From Peptococcaceae bacterium (lineage in GTDB: Bacteria; Bacillota; Peptococcia; Peptococcales; Peptococcaceae), in NCBI GenBank assembly GCA_017383785.1, contig JAFNVD010000204.1:1-5615 (forward strand): a stretch of DNA of 5,615 nt, given 5' to 3'. The notes below the pieces were generated by a model. That model was not told the origin of the DNA. It did not search any database and saw nothing but the letters and a program-made list of their open reading frames with translations. Positions 1-5,194 of this stretch are shown here, one piece after another (position 1 is the stretch's first letter; each line of letters opens with the position of its first letter). Both the position numbers and the translations under genes were made by a program.

Positions 1-61
1 AGATTCGAACTCGCGACCCTCGCCTTGGCAAGGCGATGCTCTACCACTGAGCCACTTCCGC
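1..61 (-). tRNA. tRNA-Gly (anticodon GCC), 3' end cut by window edge
   Basis: Read on the minus strand, the gene starts GCGGAAG at base 61. It has a D-arm (GCTCAGTGGTAGAGC), an anticodon stem CGCC/GGCG around the loop TTGCCAA, giving anticodon GCC, and a T-loop TTCGAAT. The 3' side of the T-stem and the acceptor stem lie beyond base 1, so CCA encoding cannot be judged. It is the last visible gene of a three-tRNA cluster, three bases after tRNA-Ala. The GCC anticodon reads GGC and GGU glycine codons. Confidence 0.95.
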
Positions 62-64
62 ATA

Positions 65-140
65 TGGTGGAGATAAGCAGAATCGAACTGCTGACCCCCT
101 GCTTGCAAGGCAGGTGCTCTCCCAGCTGAGCTATACCCCC
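65..140 (-). tRNA. tRNA-Ala (anticodon UGC)
   Basis: This is a complete 76-base tRNA with an encoded CCA tail (bases 65-67 on the plus strand read TGG). The acceptor stem pairs GGGGGTA with TATCTCC through two G-U wobbles. The D-arm is present, the anticodon stem CCTGC/GCAGG encloses the loop CTTGCAA (anticodon TGC), and the T-arm is GCAG-TTCGATT-CTGC. It lies 7 bases after tRNA-Thr and 3 before tRNA-Gly, so the three are almost certainly one transcript processed by the usual tRNA nucleases. Confidence 0.97.
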
Positions 141-147
141 ACATCAG

Positions 148-220
148 AGCCGGTGATGGGACTCGAACCCGCGACCTGCTGATTACAAATCAGCTGCTCT
201 GCCAATTGAGCTACACCGGC
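148..220 (-). tRNA. tRNA-Thr (anticodon UGU), no encoded CCA
   Basis: This is a 73-base tRNA in which the acceptor stem GCCGGTG pairs perfectly with CACCGGC. The anticodon stem CTGAT/ATCAG encloses the loop TTGTA with anticodon TGT, and the T-arm GCGGG-TTCGAGT-CCCAT follows. The discriminator base is T and the next bases are CTG, so CCA is not encoded and must be added by the CCA-adding enzyme, unlike the neighbouring tRNA-Ala. It is the first gene of the cluster, with its 5' end about 27 bases after the predicted transcription start. Confidence 0.96.
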
Positions 221-253
221 TTGTGTTCAAAACTTCTCTTGAGCACGTTTGAT

Positions 254-282
254 AGTATAACAAATCTTGCACTGTTTGGCAA
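254..282 (-). promoter_or_regulatory. Promoter of the Thr-Ala-Gly tRNA cluster
   Basis: On the minus strand a -35 box TTGCCA (277-282) and a -10 box TATACT (254-259) are separated by exactly 17 bases. Each box has one mismatch to the sigma-A consensus. Transcription would start near base 247, leaving a short leader before tRNA-Thr at 220. Three A7 tracts lie directly upstream and are listed separately. Confidence 0.85.
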
Positions 283-285
283 GAG

Positions 286-313
286 TTTTTTTCAATTTTT
301 TTAGAATTTTTTT
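286..313 (-). promoter_or_regulatory. UP-element-like, helically phased A-tracts
   Basis: Three runs of exactly seven A on the minus strand (T7 on the plus strand at 286-292, 296-302 and 307-313) are centred at 289, 299 and 310. They are therefore spaced 10 and 11 bases, one helical turn each. They begin a few bases upstream of the tRNA -35 box. The first two cover the region where RNA polymerase alpha C-terminal domains bind an UP element. In-phase A-tracts also bend DNA. The UP-element role is inferred; the spacing is seen directly. Confidence 0.6.
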
Positions 314-342
314 GTGATTTATGAATCCTTGCTAATGAAAAA

Positions 343-1140
343 TTAGTTGTCTTTTCTCAGCGGTGCAAAGCTCATACGATGAATTGGTGTTGGCCCCAAT
401 TTTTCGATAGCTTTGATATGCTCTTCTGTAGGATAGCCTTTATGCTCAGCAAATCCATAGCCCGGATATGCTTTGTCGTAGATTTTCATCAGACGATCAC
501 GATATACTTTGGCAATAATAGATGCTGCCGCGATAGAAATACTTTTGCTATCCCCTTTTACAATGGCCTGGTTTGGCAGTGTAATCTGTGGATTATCCAA
601 ACCATCTACCAGTACAAAATCAGCCGGTGTAGGCAATGCTTTTACTGCCTGCTGCATCGCAATACGGCTTGCCTCTAAAATATTTACCTCGTCAATCATA
701 CGTTCATCTACTTCCATAATTGCCCAGGAAATAGCTTCTCTCTTGATTTTCTCCATCAATGCTTCACGCTGTTTTTCTGTCAGTTTTTTAGAGTCATTGA
801 TCCCCGGCAAGTCAATCCCTTCCGGCAAAATAACAGCCGCAGCTACTACCGGCCCAGCCAGCGGCCCGCGACCTACTTCATCAGTGCCGGCTACATATTT
901 GTAGCCTTTTGCTTTGGCTTCGGTTTCATACTGCCACATAGAAGCAACGCGTTCCTGTTCTTTTTGCTGTTTGTCCAATTTGTTCTGATAGCGTTTCGCC
1001 AATGCCTGTACAGAAGTTCTTTCATCGGCTGCTGCCTGTGCAATCACACGCTGCAACTCCTGTGCATCATTGTTGTTCATATATTGTTCCAATGTATCTT
1101 TTAACAATGCTTCGATTTCTTTTACTTTCATCTGCTGCAT
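343..1140 (-). CDS. rnhB: Ribonuclease HII (RnhB)
   Basis: RNase HII is a cytoplasmic, metal-dependent endonuclease. It cuts the RNA strand of RNA-DNA hybrids and nicks 5' of single ribonucleotides in duplex DNA, starting ribonucleotide excision repair. The 265-residue protein has a helical N-terminal extension (about 1-80) as in Firmicutes RNase HII, then the catalytic domain. The signature TDEVGRG gives D87 and E88, VLVDG gives D179, and GDSKS gives D197, together the expected DEDD set. The conserved tyrosine of HKGYPT is Y236, and HRMSF near residue 254 is typical of the family. The ATG at 1140 is preferred over a second ATG three codons later because AAGGAG lies 10 bases before it. A terminator separates it from the cluster upstream, and a promoter-like site sits about 60 bases before its start. 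No convincing terminator separates it from the tRNA promoter. Confidence 0.97.
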   Translation of the reverse strand: MQQMKVKEIEALLKDTLEQYMNNNDAQELQRVIAQAAADERTSVQALAKRYQNKLDKQQKEQERVASMWQYETEAKAKGYKYVAGTDEVGRGPLAGPVVAAAVILPEGIDLPGINDSKKLTEKQREALMEKIKREAISWAIMEVDERMIDEVNILEASRIAMQQAVKALPTPADFVLVDGLDNPQITLPNQAIVKGDSKSISIAAASIIAKVYRDRLMKIYDKAYPGYGFAEHKGYPTEEHIKAIEKLGPTPIHRMSFAPLRKDN

Positions 1141-1150
1141 TTTTGTAATT

Positions 1151-1156
1151 CTCCTT
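1151..1156 (-). promoter_or_regulatory. Ribosome binding site of rnhB
   Basis: The minus strand reads AAGGAG, ending 10 bases before the ATG at 1140. The spacing is slightly long, but it would be 19 for the alternative in-frame ATG at codon 4, so it supports the first start. Confidence 0.75.
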
Positions 1157-1202
1157 TTTGCATTTCCTTGTATACAAATTGCTTTATACGAGTTTGTCTT
1201 AT

Positions 1203-1213
1203 ATCATACCACA
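1203..1213 (-). promoter_or_regulatory. Extended -10 promoter likely for rnhB
   Basis: The minus strand reads TGTGG-TATGAT. This matches the Gram-positive extended -10 pattern TRTGn followed by a -10 box with one mismatch. No good -35 box lies at 16-18 bases, which is common for extended -10 promoters. A start near 1196 would leave a leader of about 55 bases. The site lies between the terminator at 1305-1336 and rnhB, where a new promoter is expected. The rest of the 213-base gap shows nothing clear. Confidence 0.5.
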
Positions 1214-1304
1214 AATTCCACCATTTGCAGCATAATGATTTATTGTATTAAGTATTTGTACAATATATGCGAACCCATTTCTATACCATAAATCATCTAT
1301 GTAC

Positions 1305-1336
1305 AAAAAAAGACCCTGCTATTCAGCAAGGTCTTT
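1305..1336 (-). terminator. Rho-independent terminator after the acidic zinc-ribbon gene
   Basis: On the minus strand AAAGACCTTGCT (1325-1336) pairs over all 12 bases with AGCAGGGTCTTT (1309-1320), with one T-G wobble, around the four-base loop GAAT. Further T residues continue at 1305-1308, so the T run after the stem is seven long. The plus strand has no T run on its side, so it works only for minus-strand transcription. It lies 17 bases after the stop codon at 1354 and ends the pepP-efp cluster. Confidence 0.93.
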
Positions 1337-1353
1337 GTAAACATTTTATGAGA

Positions 1354-1872
1354 TTAGAATGCGATATCTTCGTCGTCGATGTCTTCGATTAATTCGCTTT
1401 CAAAAGTGTATACAACAGCATCACATTTTGGGCACAAAATTTCAACTGTATCGTATTCGCCTTCGTCATCCATCATTTCGTCGTAGAAGCAAACTGTTTC
1501 GCCACATTCAGGGCATTCTACTTCGATGATTTCATCTTCGCAATCATCACAGCCGCATGCACAACCTTCTTCGCAGTCACAGTCCATATCGCAGCATTCG
1601 TCTTCTAATGTTTCGATCCCCAGAATGTCTTCAACCAGTTCCAGGTCTTCGTCAATGATATCCAGAAGTTCTTCTGCGTCTTCTAAATCAGCATCAATAG
1701 ATTCTACATATTCCTGCAGTTCATCCTGTTCTTCATACAGGTCATCAACAGCCTCTACCAGTTCGTCCAGAATGTCGATCATTGCTGCAAACAGTTTTTT
1801 CTCTTTTTTATCTTCAAAATCCATGCCTTCCAGCATACCTTTCAGATAAGCCATTTTTGTATAGATATCCAT
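1354..1872 (-). CDS. Very acidic, cysteine-rich zinc-ribbon protein (CD1247-like), function unknown
   Basis: This 172-residue protein resembles the clostridial CD1247-type family, judged from its N-terminus (MAYLKGMLEGM followed by an acidic helix) and its place after efp. That family has no established function that I know of. Residues about 20-88 look like a continuous acidic helix or coiled coil. Residues 93-111 hold eight cysteines in the pattern CC-x3-CxC-x3-CxCxC-x2-C. A C-terminal zinc ribbon follows: CPEC at 120-123 and CPKC at 147-150. I count 66 Asp/Glu against 7 Lys and no Arg or His, so the charge is extremely negative. No signal peptide or membrane segment is seen, so it is probably cytoplasmic. 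The ATG at 1872 has AAGGGAG 9 bases upstream. It follows efp by 61 bases with no terminator between, so they are probably co-transcribed. Metal binding is inferred from the cysteines. Confidence 0.9.
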   Translation of the reverse strand: MDIYTKMAYLKGMLEGMDFEDKKEKKLFAAMIDILDELVEAVDDLYEEQDELQEYVESIDADLEDAEELLDIIDEDLELVEDILGIETLEDECCDMDCDCEEGCACGCDDCEDEIIEVECPECGETVCFYDEMMDDEGEYDTVEILCPKCDAVVYTFESELIEDIDDEDIAF

Positions 1873-1881
1873 CGCAAAAAA

Positions 1882-1888
1882 CTCCCTT
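1882..1888 (-). promoter_or_regulatory. Ribosome binding site of the acidic zinc-ribbon gene
   Basis: The minus strand reads AAGGGAG with 9 bases to the ATG at 1872. A small hairpin (5-base stem TCTGC/GCAGA, 1892-1908) lies immediately upstream of it. Confidence 0.75.
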
Positions 1889-1933
1889 CATTCTGCTTTT
1901 TATGCAGATTTGTTATTTATAAGATATAATCAC

Positions 1934-2491
1934 TTACGCTCTTTCGATGTAAGCACCGGTTCTGGTGTCAATACGCAGAATTTCATCTGTTTCGATAAAC
2001 ATTGGAACCTGTACAACAGCACCTGTTTCCATAACTGCTGGTTTGCTGCCGCCTGTTACTGTACCACCTTTGATAGTTGGTTCAGTTTCAACTACACGCA
2101 GTTCAACTGTGTTTGGCAGTTCAACTTCCATTACTTCACCTTTGAAGTATGTTACGATGCAGTCCATGTTTTCTTTCAGGAATTTTTCGCCGCCGGCCAT
2201 CTGTGTTTCGGTCAGCATTTCCTGGTCAAATGTGTTGTTGTCCATAAATACATAGCTTTCGCCATCGAAGTACAGATACTGCATTGGTTTACGTTCCATG
2301 ATAGCATCCTGGAATTTTTCACCTGGACGGAAAGTACGTTCAATAGATGCACCTGTTTTCAGGTTTTTAATTTTTGTTCTTACGAACGCTGCACCTTTCC
2401 CTGGTTTTACGTGCTGGAAATCAACGATTTTACATGGATCCCCATCTAATTCAATTGTTAAACCTGTTTTGAAATCGCTTGTATCGATCAT
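1934..2491 (-). CDS. efp: Translation elongation factor P
   Basis: EF-P binds the ribosome between the P and E sites and promotes peptide bond formation when the ribosome stalls on consecutive prolines. The 185-residue length is normal for the family. Domain I (about 1-65) carries the loop PGKGAA, with K32 at the position that is post-translationally modified; in Bacillus subtilis this lysine carries 5-aminopentanol. The modifying enzymes are not in this window. The two C-terminal OB-fold domains follow. The C-terminal family signature is clear: KGGTVTGGSKPAVMETGAVV at 141-160, ending in TRTGAYIER. The start ATG has AGGAGG 9 bases upstream, and that site overlaps the stop codon of the upstream peptidase gene. 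The neighbours, an Xaa-Pro peptidase before and a CD1247-like gene after, form an arrangement familiar from Firmicutes. Confidence 0.98.
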   Translation of the reverse strand: MIDTSDFKTGLTIELDGDPCKIVDFQHVKPGKGAAFVRTKIKNLKTGASIERTFRPGEKFQDAIMERKPMQYLYFDGESYVFMDNNTFDQEMLTETQMAGGEKFLKENMDCIVTYFKGEVMEVELPNTVELRVVETEPTIKGGTVTGGSKPAVMETGAVVQVPMFIETDEILRIDTRTGAYIERA

Positions 2492-2500
2492 GTCAAAACG

Positions 2501-2507
2501 CCTCCTA
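2501..2507 (-). promoter_or_regulatory. efp ribosome binding site fused to the pepP stop codon
   Basis: The minus strand reads TAGGAGG. The first three bases are the TAG stop of the peptidase gene and the last six are a perfect AGGAGG for efp, 9 bases before its ATG. Ribosomes ending the first gene release directly over the initiation site of the second, which suggests translational coupling. Confidence 0.9.
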
Positions 2508-3581
2508 TAAAATAATTAATTCTTTTGGTGAATGGGTTAAATTAATATAGCCATCCTTTTTAATGACCACAAGATCCTCAATTCTGACACCGCCCCAATT
2601 TGGCAGATAAAGACCAGGCTCTACGGTGATTACCATGTTTTCCTGCATCACATCTTCTGCTTTTGGTGAGAATCTTGGTTCTTCATGAATCTCAAGCCCT
2701 ACGCTGTGCCCAAGGCCATGTCCAAAGAAAGCACCATACCCCGCATCCTGAAACACATTCTGCGCAGCCATATGCACTTCTTTACCGGTTACTCCGGCTT
2801 TGATAGCCGCTAACGCTTCTTCTTGTGCTTTTCTTACTAGATTATAAACCGTTTCTTGCTTTTCGTCAACTTGTCCAAGCGCAATTGTTCTAGTAATATC
2901 AGAACAATACCCCTGATAGATACAGCCATAATCCATTGTAATAAAGTCCCCGATCTCCACCTTTTTGTCGGTAGCCACACCATGCGGCATGGAAGACCGT
3001 TTTCCGGAAGCTACGATTGTATCAAAGCTTACGCCACTAGCACCTGCTCTACGCATCTGGAACTCCAGTTCCATAGCAATTTCCAGCTCAGTCATACCCG
3101 GCTTAATCAATTTAATCACGTGAGAAAACGCTTCGTCACTGATTGCTTCTGCTTTTGCGATCAACGCAATTTCGTCTTCACTTTTTACACGACGCAGCTC
3201 TTCGATAAAGCCTTTCAACGGTGTAATTGCTTTTCTGCGTACATGATGTGCCAAAAGTTCGAATTCCTCCACTGTCATGCGATCACTTTCAACGCCCAAT
3301 GTAATGACATCCAGTTCTTCCATTACCATACGCAGTGTAATTACCGGCTCATAATGCTGAAAACGTACAATTTTACAGCCATGTGCCTGTTGCTGTGCCT
3401 GTTCCACATAACGGAAGTCTGTCATTAGATACACATCTCTGTGTGTAACCAGCACCCAGCCAAATGTACCGGTAAAGCCTGTCAAGTACTGGCGATTTTC
3501 TTTGGAAGTCACCAAAAAGCCGTCCAAATCAAGCGCTTTCATTTTTTCGCGCAGCTTTGCAACTTTTATACTATTTAGCAT
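2505..3581 (-). CDS. pepP: Xaa-Pro peptidase, aminopeptidase P type (M24 family)
   Basis: This cytoplasmic dimetal peptidase should remove the N-terminal residue preceding proline, or split Xaa-Pro dipeptides; the M24B subfamilies are hard to separate by sequence alone. The 358-residue protein has an N-terminal creatinase-like domain (about 1-125) and a C-terminal pita-bread catalytic domain. Five metal ligands fit: D217 (MDYG), D228 (SDITRT), H292 (GHGLGHSVG), E321 (VEPGLY) and E335 (RIED). H200 of SMPHG and H299 match the conserved catalytic histidines. The length suits the short Bacillota proteins (YqhT type) rather than the roughly 440-residue Escherichia coli PepP. The frame extends upstream to a GTG at 3641, but the ATG at 3581 is chosen because GGAG lies 7 bases before it and homology starts there. 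efp follows 13 bases later in the same transcript. Confidence 0.93.
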   Translation of the reverse strand: MLNSIKVAKLREKMKALDLDGFLVTSKENRQYLTGFTGTFGWVLVTHRDVYLMTDFRYVEQAQQQAHGCKIVRFQHYEPVITLRMVMEELDVITLGVESDRMTVEEFELLAHHVRRKAITPLKGFIEELRRVKSEDEIALIAKAEAISDEAFSHVIKLIKPGMTELEIAMELEFQMRRAGASGVSFDTIVASGKRSSMPHGVATDKKVEIGDFITMDYGCIYQGYCSDITRTIALGQVDEKQETVYNLVRKAQEEALAAIKAGVTGKEVHMAAQNVFQDAGYGAFFGHGLGHSVGLEIHEEPRFSPKAEDVMQENMVITVEPGLYLPNWGGVRIEDLVVIKKDGYINLTHSPKELIIL

Positions 3582-3588
3582 GCTTTTT

Positions 3589-3592
3589 CTCC
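3589..3592 (-). promoter_or_regulatory. Ribosome binding site that sets the pepP start
   Basis: GGAG on the minus strand lies 7 bases before the ATG at 3581. The upstream in-frame GTG at 3641 has no comparable site, and its 20 extra codons encode no recognisable sequence. The shorter protein is therefore favoured. Confidence 0.75.
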
Positions 3593-3627
3593 ATTTCTGC
3601 AGCATATTGCAGTACAACATCCTATCT

Positions 3628-3684
3628 ATTATATGTTGCACTACCTTACCCTACATAATACCATAAACTTCCTTTGTCTTACAA
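3628..3684 (-). promoter_or_regulatory. Candidate promoter region of the pepP-efp cluster
   Basis: Two -10-like sites are seen on the minus strand. The better one has -35 TTGTAA (3679-3684), an 18-base spacer ending in TGG, and -10 TATTAT (3655-3660), so it also fits an extended -10. Its start would be near 3648, giving a leader of about 67 bases. A perfect TATAAT at 3628-3633 lacks a good -35 box. Either would serve pepP. The region from 3685 to 3776 is AT-rich and shows no hairpin terminator after the TldE-like gene, so read-through is possible. Confidence 0.45.
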
Positions 3685-3702
3685 GATAGAATTTATTATT
3701 TT

Positions 3703-3723
3703 ATAGGTTTTTTCATAGGTTTT
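3703..3723. repeat. Short tandem direct repeat ATAGGTTTT x2
   Basis: ATAGGTTTT occurs at 3703-3711 and 3715-3723 on the plus strand, 12 bases apart. It lies in the AT-rich gap between the TldE-like gene and the candidate pepP promoter, about 20 bases upstream of the -35 box. It may be chance or a protein-binding pair. Confidence 0.4.
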
Positions 3724-3776
3724 CTTTCATTTTTGTTCTTAAATTTTATCTATATTTTTCTATTACTTATTTCTTT

Positions 3777-5120
3777 TTATTTTCCGCTGACTGCAATCTC
3801 TGCAATCCGAATGGTAGGCGCACCTTGACTGCCAAAAAACGTAAGGTCACTGCCAATCCCACTGATTTTTTGAAGCAGCTGTTGGAAATTGCCCGCAATG
3901 GTAATACCTCGTACCGGATGGGTAAGCTGTCCATGCTCAATTAAGATTCCGGAAGCCCCAAAGGAGAAGTCACCGGACACTGCATTGGCTGTATGTGCAC
4001 CCATAATATCGGTAATGTATACCCCATAGGATACTTCGCTGATTAATTGCGCAGGAGCAATGCTGCCTGCTTTTACATAATAGTTGGTCGTACCAACATG
4101 TGGAGTCCCTTTATAGCCTCCACGCATGCCGTTACCCGTAGAACTGGTACCGGCCTTGGCAGCTGATGCGGTATCGTACAAATATTGTTGTAACACACCG
4201 TTTTCGATTAATACGGTACGCTGTGTTGGCATGCCTTCCCCGTCAAATGATGCAGAACCCATATGATAATCCAATGTACCATCATCAATCAGGGTTAACT
4301 GGCTATTTGCTACAGCATCTCCCAACTTTCCTGCCAAAAAGGATTTTTTCTTGCGTACAGCTTCACCGGAAAAACAAGAACTGATAATCCCCATAATCTG
4401 TGCTGCTATCATAGGCTCCAATACCAAATCCATTTTTCCGCTCTCAATTTGTGCAGCGCCCAACATTTGCACCGCACGACGCGCTGCCATTTCCCCTGCC
4501 GTTTTAGCAGATAATCCTGTATAGCGAATATTAGAATCCATACCATATCCGCTTTGCTGTTCTCCGTTCTGCGCACCTAATGCTAAACAAGATAAGCCAC
4601 AGTAATTGCCTAACTGATGCAAAAACACACCATTGCTATTGGCAAGCCACATTTCCACCTCGCCATCTTCATAGCAGGATCGCTCTACCTGTTTTACACG
4701 ACTGTCGTACTGCTCTGCATAGCGCGTAGTTTCACGGGCCAAATCCAATTTTTCATCCAAAGAGATTTTTTTGACTGTACCATCATAGCAGATAGGCTGC
4801 GGATAATGGTTTGCAGGTGTCGGAAAATATAATGTTTCATCTTTGTCACTATACCGACTGTTGGTAATGGCCTGTACCACCATTTTGTCCAGTGCTGTCG
4901 TACGGAAGTCAGAAGAAAACGAAAACCCTGCTCTGCCATCTTTTAGCACACGCAGCCCTACACCACTGCTTTCTGCCTGTTTCATATCATCAATATGATT
5001 ATTTTTCAGTTCTACTTCAAATGAACGACCCTTCACTACAAATAACTCTGCATGATCTGCGCCATTTTGCATTGCTTTATGCAAACCTGTTTTGGCAAAC
5101 TCTAAAAAACTCTGCCCCAT
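3777..5120 (-). CDS. pmbA: TldD/PmbA family protein, TldE (PmbA) type
   Basis: TldE (PmbA) is the partner of the metalloprotease TldD. In Escherichia coli the heterodimer degrades unfolded peptides, matures microcin B17 and takes part in CcdA turnover. The 447-residue length matches PmbA. Family features are an N-terminal domain with SSGVGLRVLKDGRAGF (51-66) and a central EP-type segment near 235. The block DDGTLDYHMGSASFDGEGMP (279-298) is followed by VLIENGVLQQYLYDT. The C-terminal part carries GDFSFGASGILIEHG (383-397) and ITIAGNF. No HExxxH zinc motif exists anywhere, as expected for TldE and not for TldD. No tldD is adjacent: the gene upstream is unrelated and pepP lies downstream. It is probably cytoplasmic. 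The ATG at 5120 has GGGGTG 5 bases upstream, a slightly degenerate ribosome binding site. The substrate cannot be inferred. Confidence 0.92.
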   Translation of the reverse strand: MGQSFLEFAKTGLHKAMQNGADHAELFVVKGRSFEVELKNNHIDDMKQAESSGVGLRVLKDGRAGFSFSSDFRTTALDKMVVQAITNSRYSDKDETLYFPTPANHYPQPICYDGTVKKISLDEKLDLARETTRYAEQYDSRVKQVERSCYEDGEVEMWLANSNGVFLHQLGNYCGLSCLALGAQNGEQQSGYGMDSNIRYTGLSAKTAGEMAARRAVQMLGAAQIESGKMDLVLEPMIAAQIMGIISSCFSGEAVRKKKSFLAGKLGDAVANSQLTLIDDGTLDYHMGSASFDGEGMPTQRTVLIENGVLQQYLYDTASAAKAGTSSTGNGMRGGYKGTPHVGTTNYYVKAGSIAPAQLISEVSYGVYITDIMGAHTANAVSGDFSFGASGILIEHGQLTHPVRGITIAGNFQQLLQKISGIGSDLTFFGSQGAPTIRIAEIAVSGK

Positions 5121-5164
5121 AATAACACCCCTTTTTTTCTAATTTCGCCTAACTGTTTTATCTC

Positions 5165-5193
5165 ATTATTTTATCATTTCATACCATCATCAA
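5165..5193 (-). promoter_or_regulatory. Candidate promoter of the TldE-like gene
   Basis: On the minus strand TTGATG (5188-5193) and AATAAT (5165-5170) are 17 bases apart. A start near 5158 would give a leader of about 38 bases before the ATG at 5120. An overlapping TGA-TAAAAT could serve as an extended -10 instead. The region is AT-rich, so chance matches are likely, and co-transcription from the upstream gene remains possible since no terminator is seen between them. Confidence 0.3.
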
Positions 5194-5194
5194 G

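Noticed and set aside
286..313. T-tracts as strong plus-strand terminators
   Set aside because: There is no plus-strand gene to terminate, and only the first tract has even a weak 6-base stem before it. The phased A-tract explanation for the minus-strand promoter fits better.
379..904. Two plus-strand open frames opposite rnhB
   Set aside because: Both are antisense to rnhB, whose catalytic motifs are intact, and neither resembles a known protein.
1526..1849. Serine-rich plus-strand open frame
   Set aside because: The serine runs are the reverse complement of Asp/Glu codons in the acidic zinc-ribbon gene, so it is a compositional shadow.
1910..2449. Plus-strand open frame of 179 codons
   Set aside because: It is antisense to efp, is rich in Phe, Cys and Trp, has no family resemblance, and is explained by codon bias of the real gene on the other strand.
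2856..3428. Plus-strand open frame of 190 codons
   Set aside because: It lies wholly antisense to the M24 peptidase gene, which has all its metal ligands. The plus-strand product shows no domain.
3642..3776. Terminator between the TldE-like gene and pepP
   Set aside because: The gap is AT-rich, but I found no stable stem followed by a T run on the minus strand.
4694..4939. Minus-strand 81-codon frame inside the TldE-like gene
   Set aside because: It is out of frame within a complete conserved gene and has no separate ribosome binding site of note.
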